From: Phycisphaerales bacterium
GTDB lineage: Bacteria; Planctomycetota; Phycisphaerae; Phycisphaerales; UBA1924
Direction of reading: 5' to 3'
DNA length: 64,000 bases
Assembly: GCA_028279375.1 (NCBI GenBank)
Contig: JANQNW010000003.1
Span: 305,256-369,255 of the forward strand
Every line of letters starts with the position of its first letter. Positions within the stretch are counted from its first letter, which is position 1. The notes beneath the pieces were generated by a model. It searched no databases, was not told where the DNA came from, and saw only the letters and a list, made by a program, of their open reading frames with translations. Below are positions 17,328 through 26,047 of the stretch, one piece after another. The translations under genes and the position numbers were made by a program.

Positions 17328-19859
17328 GTGGCGGACGAAGCGACGATCGAGGCAACAGCCACGGCTCCGGCTACGGCGAGCGAGGAGTCGTCCGCGGACG
17401 TTCAGTCCGCTGACGCGCCCGTTGCCGCCGTCGAGAGCGCGGCGTCGCCGGAAGAGTCAGGCGCCGAAGAGTCCGGACCACGCAGTTGGCAGGAGATATG
17501 GCAGGCGCCGACGCTCCTGCTCGCGATCTTCCTGGTTGTCGCCGGTCTGGTGACGGCGCGTGTCTCCGCGCCGGGACCTGATTTCGACGGAGCTCTCGAC
17601 GACATCGAAGCGCTTCTCAATGTGCGCGAGTATCAGTCGGCTCTCGATCAGTTGAATGACGTCATCCTGCCGCACCTTTCAGAGCCGGAAGTGACGACCG
17701 CGCATCGTCGCCGGTTCCACCTGCTTCGGGGGGATGCGGTGCATCGACTGCAGGGCGCGAAGGGAATCAGCGTTCCTGAGAATCACCGCCTCGTGCTTGA
17801 GGAATACGACGCTGCGCAGCGCCTTCTCGCGCAGCTCGACCCGGTCCGGCGGGCCGTGTACGCGGAGACGCTCGTCGCACTCGGTCGGTTTGATGAAGCC
17901 CTTGCCTGGATCCGTCAGCTTCCGGTCGAGGAGGCCGATCGCAAGCGTGCTCTTATTCGTTCGATCGTGGAGAAGAATCTCCGGCTGCCGGAGCCTCCCT
18001 ACGAGCTGACGTTGTCGTTGCTGAGTGAGCTCGCGATGGACGACTCCCTCAACCCGCATGAGCGCATCTGGGTCGTCGCCAAGCAGGCGGAGCTCCGGAT
18101 TGGCGCCGGGTACGTCGAGGAGGGACTCGGACATCTGCTCAGGTCGATGCAGCGCCTTGAGAACACCGACTCGGAGGAAGCGGGCGAGCTGTATCTCTTG
18201 CTTGCCCAGTGTTACTTCGAACTGGGCCGCTTCGCGGACGCCCAGCGCCAGATCGCTCGTGCAATCCAGCTGTTGCCCAGCTCAGACGCGCTCGTCGGGC
18301 GGGCTCATCAACTCTCAGGCCAGATCCACCAGATTAACGGCCACCTGCAGGATGCGCGCGATAAGTACACGATCGTGGTCTCTGATTTTCCTGGGACGAG
18401 GGCTTCGCTTCCGGCGTGGTTGGGGCTTGCTGAAGTTGAGGCTGCGCAGGGCACCGTGGATGCATCCCTGGAGAGCTACTCGCAGGCTGTCGATCTCGTG
18501 ACCCGGGAGTCGGATCGCGTCGATGTGACTCGTGATTCGGTGACGGCGAGCCTGCTGAATCAGCGGCAGGAACGATTCATCCGCGAGGACTACAAGAACG
18601 CGTTGCGCTATGCACAGCTCGCGATCCGTGCTCATACGGATGGACCACCGCCACCATCGGTGATTCTGGCGATGGCGCAGACTCATCGGGCAATAGGAGA
18701 TCAAGCGCTCGAGAACGCTCGCGATGGCGAACGCGGCCCGCTGGATCTCTCGAAGGTGGATCCAGTGACTCGCGCCGAGGCTCGTGCCCACTACGCCGAG
18801 GCGGGCGACCAGTTCCTACGACACGCGCGGGCTGTCCTTCTCCTGGATGACGAGTTGGTCGCAGAGTCCCTGTGGAACGCGGCGGACAGCTTTGATCTGG
18901 CAGGCGACTACGGGAAGGCGATCGAGGCTTTCAGCGAGTATGCGTCCGGGCGACTTGAGGATCCGCGTCAGCCGCAGGCGCTCTATCGGCTCGCGCGTGC
19001 ACACATGGCTCGCCAGGACTATTCGGTCGCGCTTCAGTTTCTCGAGGATCTGATTGCGCAGAATCCCTCATCCGGAGAGGGCACGGCGAGTTACGTGCCG
19101 CTGGCGCAGTGCTATCTACTCGATGATGATCCATCCAACGACTCCCAGGCCGAAGCGCATCTCGCCACGGTGATCAGCGGACGACTGCTGAGCCCTGAGG
19201 CGCTCGAGTTTCGCGATGCGTTGATCGAACTCGGCCTGTTGTATCTCGACCAGGATCGCCTCGAGGAGGCGATCGAGAGTCTGCAGGAAGCGATCGAGCG
19301 CTATCCGGATGACACAAGGATCGATCAGCTTCGATTCAGTCTCGCAGAGGCGAATCGTCGCAGCGCCGCCGAGATCGAGGTCACCCTGCAGGAGGCCATG
19401 CCAGAGCGCGAGCGGCGCCGATTCACGCAACTCCGAAACGAACGCCTTCAGGAGGCGGTTGACCTCTTCGATCTCGTTCGACGCTCGCTGGATCGGAAGG
19501 ACCCGAGAAAGCTGACGAGCGCTCAGCGTGTGTATCTGCGCAACGCGCTCTTCTATCGAGCGGACGGCGCGTTCGATCTCGGCGACTACGACACGGCGAT
19601 CAAGCACTACGACGCCGTCGCGCAGCGATACCCGGATGACCCCGCTTCTCTCGTGGCGATGATCCAGATCGTCAATGCGTACGTCGAGAAGGGGGCAATT
19701 CCCGAAGCAAAGACCGCACAGGAGCGCGCCAGGCAGCGCCTGATGACGCTCCCGGACTCCGCGTTCGCCAATGATGAACTTCCGATGGACCGTCGTTACT
19801 GGGAACGATGGCTCGATTCCAAGGACCTGATTCGCGAGATGGAGGAAGGAACTTCCTGA
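17328..19859 (+). CDS. Large membrane-anchored TPR-repeat protein
   Basis: This 843-residue protein has an acidic Ala/Glu-rich N-terminal tail (1-50), one membrane helix (about 62-79) and then at least ten tetratricopeptide-type helical pairs running to the C-terminus, for example 'ELYLLLAQCYFELGRFADAQ' and 'ALYRLARAHMARQDYSVALQ'. TPR arrays are protein-interaction scaffolds; with an N-in anchor the repeats would face the periplasm. The start is a GTG. It lies immediately upstream of the flagellar cluster (75 bp to the FlgN-like gene) on the same strand, but nothing in it is specifically flagellar. Function is unknown. Confidence 0.82.
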   Translation: MADEATIEATATAPATASEESSADVQSADAPVAAVESAASPEESGAEESGPRSWQEIWQAPTLLLAIFLVVAGLVTARVSAPGPDFDGALDDIEALLNVREYQSALDQLNDVILPHLSEPEVTTAHRRRFHLLRGDAVHRLQGAKGISVPENHRLVLEEYDAAQRLLAQLDPVRRAVYAETLVALGRFDEALAWIRQLPVEEADRKRALIRSIVEKNLRLPEPPYELTLSLLSELAMDDSLNPHERIWVVAKQAELRIGAGYVEEGLGHLLRSMQRLENTDSEEAGELYLLLAQCYFELGRFADAQRQIARAIQLLPSSDALVGRAHQLSGQIHQINGHLQDARDKYTIVVSDFPGTRASLPAWLGLAEVEAAQGTVDASLESYSQAVDLVTRESDRVDVTRDSVTASLLNQRQERFIREDYKNALRYAQLAIRAHTDGPPPPSVILAMAQTHRAIGDQALENARDGERGPLDLSKVDPVTRAEARAHYAEAGDQFLRHARAVLLLDDELVAESLWNAADSFDLAGDYGKAIEAFSEYASGRLEDPRQPQALYRLARAHMARQDYSVALQFLEDLIAQNPSSGEGTASYVPLAQCYLLDDDPSNDSQAEAHLATVISGRLLSPEALEFRDALIELGLLYLDQDRLEEAIESLQEAIERYPDDTRIDQLRFSLAEANRRSAAEIEVTLQEAMPERERRRFTQLRNERLQEAVDLFDLVRRSLDRKDPRKLTSAQRVYLRNALFYRADGAFDLGDYDTAIKHYDAVAQRYPDDPASLVAMIQIVNAYVEKGAIPEAKTAQERARQRLMTLPDSAFANDELPMDRRYWERWLDSKDLIREMEEGTS

Positions 19860-19934
19860 CGCCCGCTCTCGCGGCATATGGATCACTTCAAACGCGCCCT
19901 TCAGGATGTTCGGGCGCAGAAATGAGGCTCACGG

Positions 19935-20432
19935 ATGACGCACATGACTCACTCAAATGCCGTCGAACAGACCTATGACGATCCGGCGCGTTGGTCGCCG
20001 AGGTTGCAGCGACTCCTCGAGGAGCAGAAGACGCTCCTGATCGAACTCAAGAAGCTCAGCGCTCAGCAGACGGATCTTGTGAAGTGCGCTGACGCCGAGC
20101 GCCTGCTCGACGTGCTCGGCCAGCGTCAGGATCTCATCGAGAAGATCAATGCCCGCGCTGAGGAGTTTGCGCCCTTTAAGTCACGGTGGGCGGAGCTCAT
20201 GGCCATGGTCGCCGAGACGGAGCGCAACGGGTTCCAGCGGCTCGTCGATGAGATCGCCGAGTTGGTTCGTGTTGTGACGGATCGGGATTCGGAGGACCGC
20301 AAGGAGCTCGAGCGCCAGCGCGCGCGTGTGTCCGATCAGCTCGAGACTGTGTCGCGCGGTCGAGGGGCCGTTGTCGCCTATGGTCAGCAGCGTCCGGCCG
20401 AGACGCCGCGATACCAGGACCGACAGGGCTGA
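19935..20432 (+). CDS. flgN: FlgN-like flagellar chaperone
   Basis: This 165-residue all-helical cytoplasmic protein has the FlgN pattern: LQRLLEEQKTLLIELKKLSAQQTDLV, then LLDVLGQRQDLIEKINA, a long second helix and a charged tail. FlgN family members chaperone hook-associated proteins FlgK/FlgL before export. Homology is weak at sequence level in this family, so the call leans on length, coiled-coil character and position at the head of the flagellar cluster. Its stop is followed after one base by the GTG start of the kinase gene, consistent with an operon. Confidence 0.65.
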   Translation: MTHMTHSNAVEQTYDDPARWSPRLQRLLEEQKTLLIELKKLSAQQTDLVKCADAERLLDVLGQRQDLIEKINARAEEFAPFKSRWAELMAMVAETERNGFQRLVDEIAELVRVVTDRDSEDRKELERQRARVSDQLETVSRGRGAVVAYGQQRPAETPRYQDRQG

Positions 20433-20433
20433 G

Positions 20434-21384
20434 GTGGCGACCGCGCTCACCGCCAACCCGAGGAACCCTCAGGAGATCATCCCGCCGGCTGCGCCCGAAG
20501 CGCCGGCTGGGCAGACGCTCGACGCGACAGAGCTCGCGCAGCTGATTACCTCATTCAATGAGGCGTCGCTGCGTCTTCAGGAGACGCACGCCACTTTGAC
20601 TTCGGAGGTCGAGCGTCTGCAGGGTGAGCTCGAGATCGCGAACGAGGAACTCCGGCGAAGCAGGCAACTCGCTGCGCTCGGAGAGATGGCGGCGGGCATC
20701 GCGCATGAGGTTCGCAACCCGCTGGGATCGATCGGTCTCTACGCCAAGATCCTGCGTGAGGATCTGGTCTCGATGCCGGATCAGTCGGATCTGGCGCGAA
20801 AGATCGGCGACGCCGTTCGCGGGCTGGATCGCGTGGTCTGCGACGTGCTGACCTTCGCGCGTGAAGACTCACTCGAGATGCAGAGGGTCGATCTCGGAGA
20901 GCTGCTTGCCCAGGCAGAATCCGCGTGCGGCGCCGAGATGGAGTCGGCAGGCGTCGAGTTGGCGATGGATGCTGGCGGACTCGCAAGGCTGCAGATCGTT
21001 GGCGATCCGACGGCGCTGAGACAGGCTGTGGTCAACGTAATACGCAACGCGCGCGACGCTGTTTGCGGTGACGACGCGACGTGTGATGGCGGCCGGGTCG
21101 ACATCGCCGCCGAGCGCGCGACGCGACGAACGCCGGATGGCGGGCAGCAGCATGTTGTCTGCCTGATCGTGCGGGACAATGGTCCAGGCGTTCCTGCCGA
21201 TGTTCTGGATCGAATGTTCAATCCGTTCTTCACGACGCGCGCGGCGGGCACCGGGCTCGGCCTGCCAATCGTGCACAGAATCATGGACGCGCATGGAGGC
21301 GGCGTCCGCGTTCGCAACGCCGATGATGGCGGAGCGATCATCGAAATGTATCTTCCCGACCCTGATGTCGAGTTCGAAGGCTGA
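20434..21384 (+). CDS. flgS: Soluble sensor histidine kinase, FlgS/AtoS-like
   Basis: This is a 316-residue cytosolic kinase with the GTG start at 20434, placed one base after the preceding stop; the frame is open further upstream but would overlap flgN. A coiled coil (about 32-80) precedes the phosphoacceptor helix with His91 in IAHEVRNPLGSI. The ATP-binding domain has NVIRNARDAV, DNGPGVPADVLDRMF, NPFFTTRAAG and GTGLGLPI. No membrane segment is present. With the adjacent sigma54 activator this forms a two-component pair like FlgS/FlgR or FleS/FleR, which switch on rod and hook genes. The stimulus, possibly the export apparatus state, is inferred from those systems. Confidence 0.85.
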   Translation: MATALTANPRNPQEIIPPAAPEAPAGQTLDATELAQLITSFNEASLRLQETHATLTSEVERLQGELEIANEELRRSRQLAALGEMAAGIAHEVRNPLGSIGLYAKILREDLVSMPDQSDLARKIGDAVRGLDRVVCDVLTFAREDSLEMQRVDLGELLAQAESACGAEMESAGVELAMDAGGLARLQIVGDPTALRQAVVNVIRNARDAVCGDDATCDGGRVDIAAERATRRTPDGGQQHVVCLIVRDNGPGVPADVLDRMFNPFFTTRAAGTGLGLPIVHRIMDAHGGGVRVRNADDGGAIIEMYLPDPDVEFEG

Positions 21385-21411
21385 GACTGCAGAGGACGCA
21401 AGGAGGCGCTC

Positions 21412-22944
21412 ATGAGTCTGGTACTGGTCGTTGATGACAAGGAAATGTTGCGCGACAGCGTCGGTGTCACCCTGCAGCGCGCGGGGCACACCGTGCTGGC
21501 GGCGGGCGGCGGTGAAGCGGCGCTCGAGACGATCGCGCGCCGGCGCCCTGACGCCGTCGTCACCGACCTCAAGATGCCGGGCATGACTGGACTCGAGCTC
21601 CTCGAGCGAATTCGGGAGTTCGACGACGACCTGCCCGTCGTGCTGATGACGGCGTTCGGCGCCGTGGAGACGGCGGTCGAGGCGATGCGACTTGGCGCCT
21701 ACACCTATATCACCAAGCCATTTGAAGGTGATGAACTAGTGATCGCCGTGAAGCGCGCCATCGAGCATGCCAGACTTCGCAAGGACAACGCTGTGCTGAA
21801 GCTCAGTGCAGCGGGAGGCGCGGCGACCGCGCCGGCGAAATCCGAGTCCGGCGAGGATCCTCGAGCGCTTGAGCGCGTGCTCGGCTCATCGGATGTCATG
21901 AAGAAGCTGAAGGACAAGCTCATGGCGGTCGCCGCCTCCCAGGGCACCGTCCTTATTCAGGGCGAGTCCGGTGTCGGCAAGGAAGTCGTCGCTCGCGCCC
22001 TGCACGAAATGAGCCCGCGCAGCAATGAGTCATTCCTGGCGATGAACTGCGCCGCGCTCTCTGAATCTCTCCTCGAGTCGGAGCTCTTCGGTCATGAGAA
22101 GGGGGCTTTCACGGGCGCCGAGCGACTTCGAAAGGGACGATTCGAACTCGCTGATCGCGGGACGCTCCTGCTCGACGAGGTGAGCGAGGTAAGCCCCCGG
22201 ATCCAGGCGAAGCTGCTTCGCGTGCTGCAGGAGCGCGCCTTCGAGCGCGTAGGATCGAGCACGACGATTCTCGTGGACGTGCGCGTCATCGCGACAACGA
22301 ATCGAAACATCGCTCAGGAAGTGGAGCACGGACGATTCAGGCAGGATCTGCATTACAGGCTCAACGTCCTGCCGATTGTCATTCCGCCGCTGCGGAATCG
22401 GGTTGAAGATGTGCCAGAGCTTGCCGCCCATTTCCTCCGTCTCGTCTGCGACCGGGAGGGACGCAGTGGGAAGAGCTTCTCGCCCGCGGCTATCGAACTG
22501 CTTTGCTCATATCGTTGGCCGGGCAACGTGCGCGAACTCCAGAACATCTGCGAGCGTGCAGTCGTGCTGAGCGAGGGCGACGTGATCGAGCCGGAGCTCA
22601 TCGGCGGCTGGGTCTCGAACTCGTCGATCGCGCCGCCGCGTCCGGTGGAGGCGTTCGTGCCTTCCCATGCGGACTCCTTCTATGAGCCGACTGCGAAGGG
22701 GGAGCCGGAGGCGTTTGACGCGCCGGACCTCGGGTCGTTCGACGGACTTTCGATGCCGACCTCGATCGTCGGGGAGCGCATACGACCGCTTGAAGAGATC
22801 GAGCGACAGGCGATCGTCGAGACACTGGAGCGCTTCAACGGACACCGGCAGAAGACGGCCGAGGCCCTGGGAATTGGGGTGCGAACGCTGGGCCTCAAGC
22901 TCAAGAAGTGGAAGGAAGCGAACCTCGTCGCCGAGACGCTCTAG
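21412..22944 (+). CDS. flgR: Sigma54-dependent response regulator, FlgR/FleR-like
   Basis: In this 510-residue NtrC-family activator, residues 1-120 are a receiver with acidic pocket D8/D9, phosphoacceptor Asp52 (VVTDLKMPG) and Lys102. Residues about 155-390 are the AAA+ domain, with Walker A GESGVGKE (184-191), the sigma54-contact loop GAFTGA (231-236) and Walker B LLLDEV. The C-terminus (about 462-508) is a Fis-type helix-turn-helix (HRQKTAEALGIGVRTLGLKL). It should bind an enhancer and open RNA polymerase-sigma54 promoters; a -24/-12 sequence occurs 18 bp after its stop, before flgB. A ribosome-binding site AGGAGG precedes the ATG. Confidence 0.93.
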   Translation: MSLVLVVDDKEMLRDSVGVTLQRAGHTVLAAGGGEAALETIARRRPDAVVTDLKMPGMTGLELLERIREFDDDLPVVLMTAFGAVETAVEAMRLGAYTYITKPFEGDELVIAVKRAIEHARLRKDNAVLKLSAAGGAATAPAKSESGEDPRALERVLGSSDVMKKLKDKLMAVAASQGTVLIQGESGVGKEVVARALHEMSPRSNESFLAMNCAALSESLLESELFGHEKGAFTGAERLRKGRFELADRGTLLLDEVSEVSPRIQAKLLRVLQERAFERVGSSTTILVDVRVIATTNRNIAQEVEHGRFRQDLHYRLNVLPIVIPPLRNRVEDVPELAAHFLRLVCDREGRSGKSFSPAAIELLCSYRWPGNVRELQNICERAVVLSEGDVIEPELIGGWVSNSSIAPPRPVEAFVPSHADSFYEPTAKGEPEAFDAPDLGSFDGLSMPTSIVGERIRPLEEIERQAIVETLERFNGHRQKTAEALGIGVRTLGLKLKKWKEANLVAETL

Positions 22945-22961
22945 CTCGTCGCGATCCCCGC

Positions 22962-22976
22962 TGGCCCGTCATTTGC
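22962..22976 (+). promoter_or_regulatory. Sigma54 (-24/-12) promoter upstream of flgB
   Basis: TGGCCC, five spacer bases and TTGC match the RpoN consensus TGGCAC-N5-TTGC at nine of ten positions, with exactly 10 bp between GG and GC. The predicted transcription start, about 12 bp after the -12 C, is near 22988, only about 3 bases before the flgB ATG at 22991. The preceding gene encodes a sigma54 activator, which supports the call. Confidence 0.72.
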
Positions 22977-22990
22977 TCTGAGTACCACCG

Positions 22991-23431
22991 ATGTTCCTTA
23001 AGGATCTCTCAACTACGAACTCGCTTCCCGCCCTGTCGGCTCTGATGAGCTTCGCGGGGCAGCGTCAGCAGTTGATCGCCAACAACATCGCGAACATCTC
23101 GACGCCTGATTACCGGATGAAGGACGTCTCGACGAGCCAGTTTCGCGAGCGACTTGCGGAGGCCGTCGAGGATCGTCGACGAAAGTTCGATGGCGTCCGC
23201 GGTGAACTGGACATTCGACGATCGCAGGAACTCAGGCAGGACTCGACGGGGCGACTACGGCTGACGCCTCGCGAGACTGAGGGGAATGTGCTCTTTCATG
23301 ATCGCAACAACAGGGATCTGGAAGGGCTGATGCAGGACATGGTTGAGAACGCGGGAGTCTTTCGCATGGCGACCGAACTCATTCGAAGTGAGATGGGACT
23401 TCTACGGACCGCCATCTCAGAGCGCGTCTAG
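22991..23431 (+). CDS. flgB: Flagellar basal-body rod protein FlgB
   Basis: This 146-residue proximal rod subunit is exported by the flagellar type III system. The N-terminal helix carries the rod/hook signature 'QLIANNIANISTPDYRMKDV' and the C-terminus the paired helix MATELIRSEMGLLRTAI, which together form the D0 core. There is no Shine-Dalgarno sequence before the ATG and the sigma54 promoter ends only about 15 bp upstream, so the message may be nearly leaderless. Internal Mets (e.g. residue 19) would remove part of D0 and are unlikely starts. It is followed by flgC after 18 bp. Confidence 0.93.
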   Translation: MFLKDLSTTNSLPALSALMSFAGQRQQLIANNIANISTPDYRMKDVSTSQFRERLAEAVEDRRRKFDGVRGELDIRRSQELRQDSTGRLRLTPRETEGNVLFHDRNNRDLEGLMQDMVENAGVFRMATELIRSEMGLLRTAISERV

Positions 23432-23449
23432 GAGAGCGAGTAGACCAGG

Positions 23450-23881
23450 ATGTATGGCGCCCTTGACACCTCGACGAGCGGAATGGTCGCCCAGCGAACG
23501 CGGATGAACGTGATCGCGGCGAACCTGGCCAACCTTGCGACGACCCGGAATGCGGAGGGGGAGCCCATTCCATTTCGCAGGCGGGTCGCGCTGATGAGCC
23601 CGGGCGCAACTTCTGCGCGTGGCGCCGCGGGCGTCCGCGTGTCTGAGATTGGCGAGGACCCGGCGCCATTCAGGAAGGTCTTTGATCCATCGCATCCTGA
23701 CGCGGCCACCGTTACGGACCCGCGGCGCGACATGGTCAAGGGCTACGTGAACTACCCCAATGTCGATCCGACGATCGAGACGATCAACTCTATCGAGGCC
23801 AGGCGGGCGTACGAGGCCAATGTCGCGGCTGCCGAAGTGACGAAGTCAATGTTCGCCCAGGCGATGAGGCTGATCGCGTAG
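23450..23881 (+). CDS. flgC: Flagellar basal-body rod protein FlgC
   Basis: This 143-residue proximal rod protein has the N-terminal motif ALDTSTSGMVAQRTRMNVIA followed by NLANLATTRN, and the C-terminal FlgC signature YVNYPNVDPTIETINSIEARRAYEANVAA. Assembly with FlgB, FlgF and FliE forms the rod between MS ring and distal rod. Its length is normal. It is co-transcribed with flgB and fliE, with a GAGG-type ribosome-binding site. Confidence 0.95.
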   Translation: MYGALDTSTSGMVAQRTRMNVIAANLANLATTRNAEGEPIPFRRRVALMSPGATSARGAAGVRVSEIGEDPAPFRKVFDPSHPDAATVTDPRRDMVKGYVNYPNVDPTIETINSIEARRAYEANVAAAEVTKSMFAQAMRLIA

Positions 23882-23903
23882 AGCCCGGTCGAGGAGGCCT
23901 GGA

Positions 23904-24221
23904 ATGAGTGATCCGGTAGGACTGATTGGAGGCGGCGCCGGACCGCTGCGCCCTGATGCGCCTGCCGCTGGCGGGGGCCGTCCTGCTCAGAATCCCGATG
24001 CGCCAGGCTTCAAGGACTATCTCCTGAAGAACCTCGAGCAGGTGAATTCGCTTCAGCGCGATGCAACGGAAGCGATCGAAGACATTGCGACCGGCAAGCG
24101 GGACGATCTCGAGAATGTTCTGCTGGCGAAGGAGAAGGCAGACAACGCCTTCCGCATGTTGTTGCAGGTGCGCAACAAGGTCATGGACGCCTACGACGAA
24201 TTGAAACAGATTCGCGTCTGA
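23904..24221 (+). CDS. fliE: Flagellar hook-basal body protein FliE
   Basis: The 105-residue protein joins the MS ring and export gate to the rod. A Gly/Pro-rich N-terminus (1-30) leads to two helices with the FliE pattern KDYLLKNLEQVNSLQRDATE and EKADNAFRMLLQVRNKVMDAY. The order flgB-flgC-fliE is the conserved one. The gene is followed by an unusual 120-bp gap with inverted repeats before fliF, while most neighbours here are separated by 0-30 bp. Confidence 0.93.
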   Translation: MSDPVGLIGGGAGPLRPDAPAAGGGRPAQNPDAPGFKDYLLKNLEQVNSLQRDATEAIEDIATGKRDDLENVLLAKEKADNAFRMLLQVRNKVMDAYDELKQIRV

Positions 24222-24270
24222 CGTTTTCAAGCAGTCGCTGTTCGTCACCCGACGTAGTCAGTCCGGACGA

Positions 24271-24308
24271 GCGCAAGGGCAGTTCCTTGCGCGTTCGATG
24301 CGCAAGGA
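24271..24308. repeat. Three-part alternating inverted repeat between fliE and fliF
   Basis: GCGCAAGG (24271-24278), CCTTGCGC (24285-24292) and GCGCAAGG again (24300-24307) lie in series. The middle copy can pair with the first (8-bp arms, 6-base loop) or with the third (9-bp arms with the flanking T/A, 7-base loop). The two hairpins exclude each other, the layout used by attenuators and by tandem operator sites. No U-run follows. A possible -24/-12 element (GG 24277-24278, GC 24289-24290) overlaps the repeat. The octamer itself also occurs in several coding regions, so only its arrangement here is notable. Confidence 0.6.
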
Positions 24309-24341
24309 TTGCGCGATTCGGAAGGCAGGAGGCCAGCGCGC

Positions 24342-26033
24342 ATGGGCCAGCTCAGGCAGGTCCTCAATTCGATCCAGACGCAGCTCGGGCGCCTGAACGC
24401 GTCGCAGAAGCTGCTCATCGGCAGCCTCGTCGTCATCGTGCTGATGACGCTCTTCGTGGTTACGCAATACGCTGGCGGTCCGCAGATGGTCCCGCTGCTT
24501 CGCGGACAGTCACCCGAGGCGCAGGAACGGGCGATCGAGTTTCTGACCGTCCACAACATCGAGCATCGGATTGTCGAAGGCGAGCCGCAGGTGCCGGCGC
24601 ACAAGCTCTACTCCACGCTCGCGCAGATGGGCGAGGGGCAGGCGCTGCCGGACGACACGAGACTCCTCTTCAACTCGCTCCACGAGAGCATCTCTTGGAC
24701 GATGACGTCTGGTCAGGTCGAGCAGATCGGGAACATCGCGCTCCAGAACGAGCTGTCCCGGGTGCTCTCACATTTTAAGGGCGTCCGATCGGCGAGTGTG
24801 TTCATCGATGCGCCGGATAAGCCTGGAATCGGGCGCGCAAGTCGGCGGCCGACGGCGACGGTTTCGCTGCTGACCGCCGGCGCCGGAGGACTCGCGCGCA
24901 GCACCGTGGACGCCGTCGCCAATCTTGTCGCTGGATCCACCGCCGGGCTCGATGTCAAGGATGTCAGCGTGGTCGATGCGACGGCAGGTCGCCAGTACAA
25001 GGCGCAGACCGAGGACGAGCTCGCGTCGAGCAAATACCTTGAGCAGCAGCAGACGATCGAGCGAACGACCGAGCGCAAGCTCAACGACATGCTCAGATAC
25101 ATCAGTGGCGTGCTTGTGACCGTAAGCGCGCAGGTCGATGTTCGGCGGATGGAGATCGAGAGGACTGAGGTGCTGCCGAATGGCGGTGGGACCGTGACGG
25201 CGCCCACGCGTGAGAATACGACCGAGATTCAGTCCCAGGGCGCCGTGGCTTCAGGCGAAGCCGGCGTGCGCTCGAACACCGGGATGCAGATCGACCGCGG
25301 CGGCGCTCGCGGCGAATCGTCGAGTGAGACCGTCACTGACTCGGAGTTCGAGACCGAGTTCGGACGCCGCCACGTGCGCGAGATCGATCCTCGCGGCTAT
25401 GCGACTCGCATCAACGTGACAGTGAATGTGCCTCGCTCGTATTTCGCTGACTTGTGGCGCCAGGACGCCGGAGACGACGCCACGGGGCGCGAACCGTCGG
25501 CGGAAGAGATCGATGAGGTCGTTCAGCTGGAGAAGGAGCGGCTGAAGAGCGACGTCAGCAACATGATCGTTACGAAGGACGACGAGGGGAATCAGACACA
25601 GGGAGATGTCATCGTCTCGATGATTCCGGACATCCAGCCGATGACCGCCGGACTCAGCGCCGGCGGCGGCGCGTTCGCGTTCCTCGGTGGCGGCGGCGCG
25701 TCCGGGGAGGCCACGATCCCCTCGCTCGTGAAGACCGGTGTGCTCGGAACGCTCGCGCTTGGCGCGCTGGGAATCATGGCGCTCTCGCTTCGCAAGGCGG
25801 CCAAGCCCGTTGATTTGCCGACGCCCGAGGAGATCGTCGGCGTGCCCCCGTCACTGGGAGATGACGCGGACATGGTTGGCGAAGCCGATGAGGCGGAGGC
25901 TGCGCTGACGGGTGTCGAGATGTCGGATGACGATCTCGAGCGGCGCAAGATGATTGAACAGGTCTCTCACATGGTCGAGGAGCGGCCCTCCGAAGCCGCC
26001 CAGCTTTTGACTCGCTGGATCCAGACTGACTGA
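24342..26033 (+). CDS. fliF: Flagellar MS-ring protein FliF
   Basis: This 563-residue inner-membrane ring subunit carries the C-ring on its cytoplasmic end. It starts at ATG 24342 (MGQLRQV), 9 bp after AGGAGG; the frame opens slightly earlier at 24309. The first membrane helix is at about 22-45 and the YscJ/FliF periplasmic ring-building domains follow (VPLLRGQSPEAQERAIEFL; LSRVLSHFKGVRSASVFIDA). A second helix is near 475-495 and a C-terminal FliG-binding tail contains ERRKMIEQVSHMVEERPSEA. The region about 270-330 is a low-complexity Gly/Thr/Glu linker. Its length is typical of the family. Confidence 0.94.
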   Translation: MGQLRQVLNSIQTQLGRLNASQKLLIGSLVVIVLMTLFVVTQYAGGPQMVPLLRGQSPEAQERAIEFLTVHNIEHRIVEGEPQVPAHKLYSTLAQMGEGQALPDDTRLLFNSLHESISWTMTSGQVEQIGNIALQNELSRVLSHFKGVRSASVFIDAPDKPGIGRASRRPTATVSLLTAGAGGLARSTVDAVANLVAGSTAGLDVKDVSVVDATAGRQYKAQTEDELASSKYLEQQQTIERTTERKLNDMLRYISGVLVTVSAQVDVRRMEIERTEVLPNGGGTVTAPTRENTTEIQSQGAVASGEAGVRSNTGMQIDRGGARGESSSETVTDSEFETEFGRRHVREIDPRGYATRINVTVNVPRSYFADLWRQDAGDDATGREPSAEEIDEVVQLEKERLKSDVSNMIVTKDDEGNQTQGDVIVSMIPDIQPMTAGLSAGGGAFAFLGGGGASGEATIPSLVKTGVLGTLALGALGIMALSLRKAAKPVDLPTPEEIVGVPPSLGDDADMVGEADEAEAALTGVEMSDDDLERRKMIEQVSHMVEERPSEAAQLLTRWIQTD

Positions 26034-26047
26034 CGCACAGAGGACTC

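Noticed and set aside
24284..24308. Inverted repeat after fliE as a rho-independent terminator
   Set aside because: No U-run follows and the operon continues; it is better treated as one half of the alternating repeat.
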